Shown here in pieces: positions 56,790-64,000 of a stretch of DNA of 64,000 bases. The position numbers were made by a program, and so were the translations under genes. Source of the DNA: Dicyema japonicum (taxonomy: Eukaryota > Dicyemida > Rhombozoa > Dicyemidae). The notes under the pieces were generated by a model. That model ran no database searches. It worked only from the letters and a program-made list of their open reading frames with translations, and was not told the origin of the DNA. How positions within the stretch are numbered: the first letter of the stretch is position 1; every line of letters starts with the position of its first letter. The stretch spans positions 1,907,191 through 1,971,190 of the forward strand of contig RDEW01000004.1 of the NCBI GenBank assembly GCA_011109175.1, in the 5' to 3' direction.

Positions 56790-56910
56790 GCTTTCTAACC
56801 AGAAAAACTTACAACAACGTCATCCTCCTCCACTCATGTCATGTCCAGTAGTCCACTGGGCGAATTAAATTCTCCGACACATATATAATGGGAGATTACT
56901 TTAGTTAGTT
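56790..56910 (-). mobile_element. LINE endonuclease fragment
   Basis: The minus strand reads ISHYICVGEFNSPSGLLDMT, matching the (I).GDFN(S/A)P motif of AP-type endonucleases with Asp changed to Glu. Family not assignable. Confidence 0.5.
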
Positions 56911-57019
56911 ACTAGGTCTTATCAACTTGTAGGAGACCAAACGTTATTAAATAAGACGCGGCAAATACCGGTATCTCCCATTGATCAGTAACTTCCGGCG
57001 TGGTAGATGAACATACATG

Positions 57020-57290
57020 ATTTGCCTTAAACTCGGAAAAGTTGGAAAAGAAAACAGGAAATATTTCACATCATCCAGCTTATATCTGTATATTGGTAGA
57101 GAGGAGTGGTATCCACAGCGTAGACGAGCCACGTTTACCAGGATCTCCTTCGGTAGTGCAAATTTTTATTGGTTGGTTAACGGAGGGGACCGGTGTTGCT
57201 ATAGTCAAATCAATCGGCCCTTGTATAAACAAAATCATTTTATTAAGTATAGATATGGCTATTAATCGAGACATGAGGCCAGCACATTGA
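57020..57290. repeat. Dispersed repeat R2, copy 2
   Basis: 57030-57170 aligns with 52780-52930 (see copy 1). Open frames on both strands here are overlapping and incidental. Confidence 0.55.
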
Positions 57291-57299
57291 AAGTGTTCT

Positions 57300-57825
57300 T
57301 AGCTTCTTTTTTGGTTGTGTAAGTCTGGTATGAATCATCGACGACGGAGTCATGCATAGAACCTTTAAGCTGAATGGATAGCTCGAAATCATCTGGATTT
57401 TGTCAGCTAATTAAGACTTAAGACTGTTGTTCGAATAAAGTGTCAACTTTTTTGCTTCAACCAAAAAATTATTATTATTAAAAACCAAAAATCACCGACA
57501 AACCAAAAAATTGTCTTTGATAATATAAATTGTTTATTTATTTAATCATATTTAATTATTAAAAATTAATAATTAATTAATTACGAAATTTAATATTGTT
57601 CTCGTTGTCAAATAGAAGAGTTTCTCCAAATTAAGAAAGCCGACATATTAAATCGCTTATTTAATGCCATGGGGTCTAATATAACACCGAAATAAGCAAC
57701 CTGTTTCCTTCACTAGACATAGAAAACTACCAACTGGTATACAACGATTTTTTGAAATCCCTTAAAGTTTGATTTGTCTAATATTAGAATTGTATATCCT
57801 ACAGATTTAAGAGTTGGATGTATTC
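57300..57825. other. Region without gene
   Basis: AT-rich (57460-57600 almost only A/T). Nothing was recognised. Confidence 0.4.
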
Positions 57826-58141
57826 ACCAAATTGGATAAGTTGGACCAACTATTTGAAGAAGCACAGAAAGATCACGTGGCTTGGCGTCCAACGTGAAAA
57901 GCAGAAGAGGACGTATCTACCATGCTGAGAAGGCTCACATTGATAGACTGAGATCCTCCTGTCAGATGCTAGCCACATGAGATAGGAGGGATAACTCAGA
58001 ATGTTGGTTTCCCAGTTTGATCAATTGAAGTCTAAATTGGTGGATAAACTAAAATCTTATGAACAGGAAGAAAAGGTTTGTATGAATACTGATTTTCTGT
58101 ATGACAGATTCAACAAGAAAATTGATATTATTGAGAATTAG
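57826..58141 (+). pseudogene. Coiled-coil gene remnant
   Basis: Reads DVFTKLDKLDQLFEEAQKDH to a TGA. In another frame it reads RGRIYHAEKAHIDRLRSSCQ. In a third, MLVSQFDQLKSKLVDKLKSY, then QEEKVCMNTDFLYDRFNKKI and a stop at 58139-58141. All are charged and heptad-like. No short intron reconciles the first two frames. The family was not recognised. Confidence 0.4.
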
Positions 58142-58144
58142 TTC

Positions 58145-58205
58145 TATGGCCGCGTGGCAACATGTGGTGCTATGTGGCTAGTATTTCAAAAAATATTTAC
58201 CCTCC
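58145..58205 (-). repeat. Dispersed repeat R1, end fragment
   Basis: gcgtggcaacatgtggtgct, atgtggctagtattt corresponds to the reversed end block of R1 (9890-9850). Confidence 0.5.
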
Positions 58206-59055
58206 CTTTGATGGCGTCATTGAATCCTCTTACTGAGGAGACGCCCAGTGCCTGGTTAGCATCAAGAGGATCCGGACCTGGAGTCAAGTTCTGGATCGCT
58301 GTAACGAGTCAGGATCATAAGTTAGTTTGGTTACCCTTGGTCTATGGAATAATTTAATTTAGTGAATTATATTCTATTTTACGTGTTTTTGAGAATTTTA
58401 ATGATGAATGAGTGAATTACTCAGTATTAGACTTTTCCCTCCTTTATGCCCAGTCATTACTTAGTAGAGTTGACACAACCTTTAACGAAAGGCCGTTCGC
58501 CCTCACAGGATTACTCTCAAGAGAAACCCATCCCATCGGATCATGAGCATTTCGGACACAGCGTCGTTTAAAGGCTAGCCTTTCCTGGGTTCAATGTCTT
58601 CACGTAATCACCTTAGTGCCAAATAAGACATCTATCTATCAACGGTAGTAGCTCATTTGACAAACTTCGCCATCCAACGTATGCGGTCCTTCTTGTGGAA
58701 GTGTGACCAAGTCCGATTAAGAATTTAAGATACTCAACCTGGGTATCCTATGAAGTGAAGAATCCAATTAAATCTAAACTAACTGGGAGGATAAATAATT
58801 TTGGATATCCTTGATTATAAAAATACAGTAAAACTTCTCGAATCCGCAGAAGGAAATTTAAATGTAAAATAGTCTATTCGATTCCATATAAATTATTATT
58901 AAAATCGATTTCCATAAAAAATTTCATTACATAGTTCCAAATGTACTTCTAAAAACGTTGTGCAGCCTTCAATGGAGTTATTTGTCCGAGGAAGTCTTCA
59001 TATAGATTATCTAGATTATTTCAATGATTAATTGGAAATCTTGGAATTAATCAAT
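58206..59055. other. Region without gene
   Basis: No supported frame. AT-rich toward 58800-59050. Confidence 0.4.
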
Positions 59056-59059
59056 TTTC

Positions 59060-59265
59060 TTGATTTCCGATATATTATACCTAAAGATGTCGAGGATCTT
59101 GGTAAAAAGTACAACTTACCCTAGAACCCGTTAAAATCAATTTTTATAAGATTTAAAAAATGTGACTTTTATACCTAAAGACGTCGAGGACTTTGTCACT
59201 TCCATTTACCCATAGAACTTATTAAAATCAATTTTTATAATATTTAAAAAGATAACTTTTTTTTA
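59060..59265 (+). repeat. ~100-bp diverged tandem duplication
   Basis: ttatacctaaagatgtcgag ... gttaaaatcaatttttataa recurs as ttatacctaaagacgtcgag ... attaaaatcaatttttataa about 100 bp later. The copies are roughly 80-85% alike, so older than the 100-134-bp pairs elsewhere. Confidence 0.8.
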
Positions 59266-59344
59266 TCTAAGGTATCGTTTGGTAAAATCTCGTAAAGTTC
59301 TTTGATGAACATCTAACACTTAAGAAGAATAATTGGAGGCCATT

Positions 59345-59570
59345 TTGAATGGACACGATTATTAGGTATCCTCTGATCCTGGTGCCTCATTTCAATATTG
59401 CGTGTCGTTTTAACACGGTAATCTTTGTTTTTGTGATTATTAGTGTCATCGAACACGATCTTGGCTCACTTCAGTATTAGGTGTCTCCGTAACACGATCT
59501 TGTCTTGGTTTATTCCAATATTAGGTCTCATCAGAATATTATCGTGGCTCATCTCAGTGTTTTGCTTGAC
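59345..59570 (+). repeat. Degenerate tandem array (CACGAT...TATTAGGT)
   Basis: Four to five units of about 40-50 bp share (a)acacgatcttg, gctca-ttcaatatt and aggtgtc blocks (at about 59353, 59396, 59450, 59490 and 59535). Copies are strongly diverged. Looks like an old minisatellite. Confidence 0.6.
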
Positions 59571-59609
59571 TTTTGAGGTTCGTTCAATTTTTTGCTTTTG
59601 GTTGGCTGT

Positions 59610-59710
59610 AACTAACCACTACCAAGCAAACTAATTAATAGTTGTTTGGTAAGGAGAGAAGGTGGGTCTGTTGTTGTATGTAGTGTTCTCCACGAGCAGA
59701 CAACTCACTT
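59610..59710 (+). repeat. Dispersed repeat R5, copy 1
   Basis: accactaccaagcaaactaa, aatagttgtttggtaagg and ctccacgag recur at 62545-62660 (gccacttccaagcaatctat, gatagttgctgatagg, ctccacgag). Confidence 0.55.
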
Positions 59711-59719
59711 AAAAACCAA

Positions 59720-60690
59720 TCGATGAAATGTTTAATTCTCTACAATGAGCAATATTTCTCGGAGAATGTCTCTAATTCAGCTATTCTTTCTCGTGGCTAT
59801 ACATTAGGATCATGAGCCTGATTCCTTAGTTGATGACCCCTAGTAAAGGCGATTACATGTATGTTGACCCTGTATAAATTAATGACCAAATGGTGGCGAA
59901 AAAAAATTATAAAATTTACAGGGAATTGCCTAGTAATCAGCTTGGTAGCAGACAAAGGGATTTTATGAGAAAAATCCCTGTGAGGAAGAAGAGTAGGGTC
60001 TTTTCTCGTGAAGACGCATCTACGACTTTATGAAAAGATGGTAATCCAAGAAAGCTGTAATAATAATTCTTAACCACCAAAAGTTATGAATTTATACGTG
60101 AGAGGAATCGCCTACGGACGAAATTGAGACTCTTTATCGACAGATAAAATGGAGATGTCTTATCCAAAGGGATATTTGTGGTCAAGTCTATAAATATAGA
60201 AGGGTGTGTTGACTTGAAAATAGAAGGACAAAGCCTTAAAATTTGAATCAAGAATCTATCCTTTTGGAAGAGCTATAAAAACTGGTGTGTACTAGATCGG
60301 ATGCAGAAACGGTATAGAAAAAATATATCAGAAAAGGTGACTTCTACATGACGGATAAAATCCGTATTGTTTTCAAGAAATACCTGAAAAACATACAGGA
60401 CGTTGATCCACAGAGTCTAATCCCTAACTAAAGGAATGAAGATTCGCTGGGTTTAATCAACTATTCTGAAGATGGGGTAAGGATTATGGACGGAGTAGTT
60501 ATGGGAAGTGAAGATGGGGATCAGGGATTGTAAAGTCAACTGCCATAAAAAACCATATAAACTTAGATTTCTCTAAAAAGATCAGGATGTCGAATGACGG
60601 CGTCAATGAGTACTTCAATTCCGAACAGGATCTTCTCCAGGATTCACAGCAACAAAAAAGAAAAGAAGTTGTGAACATTCCTTGATTTCC
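59720..60690 (+). pseudogene. Unidentified decayed coding sequence
   Basis: Plus-strand blocks: YRELPSNQLGSRQRDFMRKI at about 59919-59978, IREESPTDEIETLYRQIKWR at about 60100-60158, MTDKIRIVFKKYLKNIQDVD from 60350, and MSNDGVNEYFNSEQDLLQDS near 60588-60647. They are separated by stops and shifts. The family was not recognised, and it may be LINE ORF1-like. 59720-59880 shows nothing. Confidence 0.35.
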
Positions 60691-60760
60691 TTTCTACGAT
60701 TATAACTGTTCTTTGCCCTAATACGGTGTGTGTCCTGTGGATCTATAATATTTTTCAGTG
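60690..60760. repeat. Dispersed repeat R3, copy 3
   Basis: tacgattataactgttcttt, then atacggtgtgtgtcctgtgg matches 17075-17130. Confidence 0.5.
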
Positions 60761-61938
60761 AGAAGTCTCCACGCTCACTTCGAGGATTGTAATTTTTGGA
60801 AAGCGTCTAAATCATCTGATTCATCTAACTTTATTTTTTAAATTCATTAGCTCTTCTTGGATTTCACGAGTTGTGTATATATTGGTCGTCCTTGGTATTT
60901 TTTCTGGTAGACTCCAAGTACGCTTCAATTACATCGTTGGTAGGATCCAATCTCAGGATAAGTGACGAATGGTATGTGACTATATAATTTTTCCCGGAAA
61001 TAGTTAAATTATTTTATGCTCATCTTTTTCACGTGAAATCTGTTTATTGCACACTTGCGCTTCAAACTGTAAAATCACATTAGGACGACCAACATGGTAA
61101 TGATTGATCCCGCAAGAGTACTCACAAGAGTGATAGGGTAGAGAATAAACTCACTTTGTGCTGCCTGGACTCTACCATAGTCTCAAAATCGGCGTTCGAG
61201 CGTTTCTAGTTGATTCTGCTGTCCTCGAGGGTTCTCGGTCTCCATTAATGCCCAGACTCTCGTTCCTATTGATATGTATCAATAATATTGGACTTTTTCC
61301 CTTGACTATGGATTCTTTCGGAATAGCACAGACAAGTGGCAGTGTTCGTCCCATGGATGAACACTGAATGTGACGTGTGGAGGAGACTAGGTGACTTTTA
61401 TCACGCGATTCGAATTAAGAGAGGACATTGGTTTGTTATTTCCTTAATGACACATCATCATGAACTATGGACTTGTTTTGAGCGAACTGAGTTCTGTGGT
61501 TTCCGACGGGATCGCCAGTTTCACGTCCTAAAAGTACCTGATGAAGAGTAGAGGGAATTGTAGGAGAAAGTGGCCTTGATTTGTCAAGATCTGGCTTTGT
61601 GAACAAGATAATAGAAACATACTGATTTATCGCAAACAGTCAACTCCCTGGGGACGAAACACGTCCTGATTAAATATAGGAAGGTTGGTATTGGAGTAAC
61701 TTTGTCTTGTGATAGTGGAAGGGGAACCGCCCTGCTTCCGCGGCTAGAGGAAATATCCTGGTGATGAGTCCCATTTTTTCAGACTATATTTATATATTTC
61801 GGTAACTATAAATATGGATTTTTTTCATTATTTGATTCTCACTATTTATTCTCTATATTTCTGCCGTTGTATCATCCGACAATAATTGCTTTTTAACCTT
61901 TTTCCTCACTTCCCCCAACATACATATAAACTTGTAAT
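60761..61938. other. Region with unclassified open frames
   Basis: The frame 61336-61551 (+) reads DVWRRLGDFYHAIRIKRGHW and further polar sequence. 61158-61367 is open in another frame. Neither resembles a known family. Possibly one decayed gene. Confidence 0.3.
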
Positions 61939-62106
61939 ATGCATCCATTGACTACTCTGTACACAGTAGGGACGATATTACTGAACACTATAATTTTTTG
62001 TGTAGTCTTTGATATTTTTTTGATAATCACAGTGCCAACTTTTCCAGCTTCTGCTGCCCTTAACCAATTCAGAACATTTTCTCTCCTTAATTTGCTTTTA
62101 TTGTGA
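61939..62106 (+). CDS. Possible 55-residue hydrophobic protein
   Basis: ATG 61939 to TGA 62104-62106. It contains TILLNTIIFCVVFDIFLIIT, a likely membrane helix, followed by VPTFPASAALNQF. It could be a small membrane protein, an exon of a spliced gene, or chance in AT-rich DNA. Confidence 0.25.
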   Translation: MHPLTTLYTVGTILLNTIIFCVVFDIFLIITVPTFPASAALNQFRTFSLLNLLLL

Positions 62107-62939
62107 ACTGAAATGTAAGAGTTTGAAAACTCTGGGATGTCTCATGGAAGAAACAGGCGGAACCTCCCTAATGAATAAATGATTCAATTCTGCAGTGTGA
62201 ATTATCTATCCAGCAGGGCTATTTGAATTGATTTCTGCAATCCAAGTGGTTGAATAATCAGTCTGTGTCTTACGATATTTCTACTTGGCTTCAAAATGAA
62301 CGAAAGCCATGGATTTCCTTCTTCACGTGAACATGGAGGAGACGACATGTTTGAGAACTCAGAAGCCATAATTTCTTAACAAAAGAAGGGATGCATGAAT
62401 GGAGACGATGAGATCCGAACCTAGAATCCGTGAAAGTAGTTAAAATTATTAATTTTTATTTAATGATAATAAAATGATAATTGAGAGGTTGACCAGGTCA
62501 AATTTAAGTATCAGAATATTTCTAAGGTAAAGAATTTTGAGAACGGTGGCTTGGCACTTCTGTAGCCACTTCCAAGCAATCTATTCGATAGTTGCTGATA
62601 GGGGAAATATGTTGGATTTGTGCTCTAAAATTTAGGGTTTACTCCACGAGCTGGTTACCACGTGAAAATTTCTCTTATCCGGGTCCGCTTCCAAGTTCTA
62701 CACAGCTCCAAATACACCTGAAGGATATCTTGGATGTGACGTTCTTGTTAGTCACCACTTTCCTTCAAATAAATTTTTAATCCATAATTTTATTATTGTG
62801 ACTATTACCGGTTCTCAATAAGCCAAGTTTTATGTCGGTCCTGGTTATTTTTCACTCTTTCTATGGCTTTTTGAATGTTCAGAAAAAGGTTAAATAGAGC
62901 ATGTTGATAATGAAATAAAAAAAATTAACACCAAAGTAA
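62107..62939. other. R5 copy 2 and unclassified sequence
   Basis: 62545-62660 is repeat R5 copy 2. The 62-codon frame 62592-62780 is across it and not accepted. A ggttctcaataagccaa string at about 62812 recurs near 13652 (ggttctcaataagtcaa). Confidence 0.4.
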
Positions 62940-63290
62940 CTAATCACGGGATCCTGGCATGCTCCAAAAGAGACTTCAGCTTGGCACGATGTTCCTCTAT
63001 AGAACCCACGTAAGTGCGCATCGGTCGTATAACTGGTTTTCCGCAGTCACAACGGCAAGTTCCTCGGATCTTAGGTATTAAGGATTCCAGAGGCATTGGA
63101 GACTGAGACTTTACAGAAGTCAATCGTTTTGTAATTTTGGAAGCCTTTTTTGGCTAGCTTAGATATCATGGAATTTATCCAAGAGATAAACGGGCCCCAG
63201 GTAGGACATTCATATGAGATGCATTGTTCGAGTGCGATCTTGAAGCAGACACAATCTTTCTTCGTTTGCGGGGGAGTTATTTCCATGCAT
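62940..63290 (-). mobile_element. LINE family A 3' portion
   Basis: The frame 63286-63071 reads CISYECPTWGPFISWINSMI, the .SY.C..WGP..SW signature shared with 11566-12078. It continues after a frame change through RGTCRCDCGKPVI-like sequence to a terminus ending EHARIP and the CGTGATTAGTTA tail at about 62940. Confidence 0.75.
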
Positions 63291-63479
63291 TACCCATCCA
63301 ACAGAGTCAACATTTACATATGTCATTCAAACACTGACATAGAACGGAGTGCTGCGGTTTCTTCTTACTTTCGTCAGTGGATATTCATGCTGAGTCTTCA
63401 TAACCTGGACTTCGTTGTATCTTCAATGTTATACTTTCGAGATGAATTCTACGAGAGTGGTCATGTGTTTACCTTGAGT

Positions 63480-64000
63480 TAATGTAGAATTTCCAATCTT
63501 CTTGGCAGTAATTTACCTATGTTCCAGGTCTCCGTGAAATTGGAGGAGCTTTTGTTCAGCTTTGCGATTTAAAGAATCGAAGCACCTTCCAAATTTATCT
63601 CTTGGAGATAGAGCATTTCTTTGTTTGCAGGCCGAGAGTGGACGTGGTCGTCAGCAAGAATTGGTCTGATATTTTTATCGACTTGCTCAAATTTCCCTGA
63701 CTCAATTTCAATTCCATCAGGGAACCGAGCTTCCCTAGACAAAGACATACTCCGCAAACTTGTCAAATTTTCTCCCCAGTCTAGTTGAACCAAAAAACGA
63801 TTCAACTTCTTTAGCATCCTTTCCATTGTATCACTGATAGAAAAGCAGCTTTATATCGTCAATAAAGTTGAGCTGACTATTCGCATATGTGAGTTGCCAG
63901 TGACCAAGATTTCCCATTGTAACTTTCGGGATTCAGAGTGTAAAGAACTGTGGTGAAAGACTCCATTGCAGAATACTTATTATTTTCACTTCTCTGAATG
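63480..64000 (-). mobile_element. LINE family F, RT fragment (FIDD box)
   Basis: The minus strand reads WQLTYANSQLNFIDDIKLLF at about 63895-63836, the H..(Y/F)(M/I)DD(L/I)KL form of the RT active site, which differs from the YADD of families A, B and E. SLSPQFFTLNP just upstream corresponds to the (S)PL.F.L.L.P motif. Downstream comes YNGKDAKEVESFFGSTRLGR. It is interrupted by stops and runs off the window. Confidence 0.6.

Noticed and set aside
57017-57290. Overlapping small genes on both strands
   Set aside because: They cover repeat R2. Frames are not conserved in the copy at 52780-52960.
1-64000. Bacterial, organellar or ciliate origin
   Set aside because: No operons or ribosome-binding sites. 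Spliceosomal introns, LINEs, hAT elements and metazoan-type SSBP and Max genes are present. TAA and TAG act as stops, unlike Paramecium.
1-64000. CRISPR arrays or rRNA genes
   Set aside because: No regularly spaced identical repeats with unique spacers and no conserved rRNA cores were seen.

Overview
This window looks like a metazoan nuclear genome. It is AT-rich, poor in genes and crowded with decayed transposons. The strongest clue to the organism is splicing. Several genes become continuous, homologous open frames only when GT...AG introns of about 22-27 nt are removed: an SSBP/Ssdp-like gene (introns of 25, 22 and 24 nt), a minus-strand coiled-coil gene (three introns of 23 nt each) and a Max-like bHLH-zipper gene (22 nt). 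A dead Polo-like kinase keeps 22- and 27-nt introns. Animal-type genes with such introns point to a dicyemid mesozoan (Dicyema-like). This is inference from gene content, intron size and the standard stop codons. No taxon label was available.

Layout. 0-6 kb: the tail of a hAT transposase, a small predicted gene with two introns, and a decayed gene split by a 2.19-kb hAT element with a perfect 8-bp target duplication. 9.5-10.5 kb: a repeat copy and the intact SSBP-like gene. 11.5-15.7 kb: a stack of minus-strand non-LTR (LINE) fragments. 16.2-16.9 kb: the coiled-coil gene. 17-24.2 kb: LINE ends, reverse-transcriptase pieces and dispersed repeats. 24.3-25.8 kb: a decayed unidentified gene. 27-30.5 kb: a dynein heavy-chain relic. 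31.2-32.8 kb: a Polo-like-kinase relic, followed directly by a second hAT with its own 8-bp duplication. 34.3-35.6 kb: unidentified minus-strand coding remnants. 36.5 kb: an intact 90-codon ORF. 38-42.7 kb: LINE family D. 43.1-43.8 kb: the Max-like gene. 45.3-46.9 kb: a third hAT carrying nested LINE fragments. 47.6 kb: an LSm7-like relic. 48.6-52 kb: the best-preserved LINE (zinc-knuckle ORF1, endonuclease, reverse transcriptase), head to head with a broken nucleolin-like RRM/RGG gene. 53-64 kb: remnants, a tRNA-derived SINE, tandem repeats and more LINE ends.

At least six LINE lineages are told apart here (called A-F, local names), together with three hAT elements, one SINE and several unnamed dispersed repeats (R1-R5). 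Most coding signal outside transposons is broken by stops or frameshifts, so the window reads as a gene graveyard holding three or four plausibly live small-intron genes. No rRNA gene, tRNA gene, CRISPR array or bacterial operon was seen. The intact genes encode a likely transcription cofactor (SSBP-like, the LDB/Chip partner family) and an E-box-binding bHLHZ protein. Nothing in the sequence ties them to one pathway.
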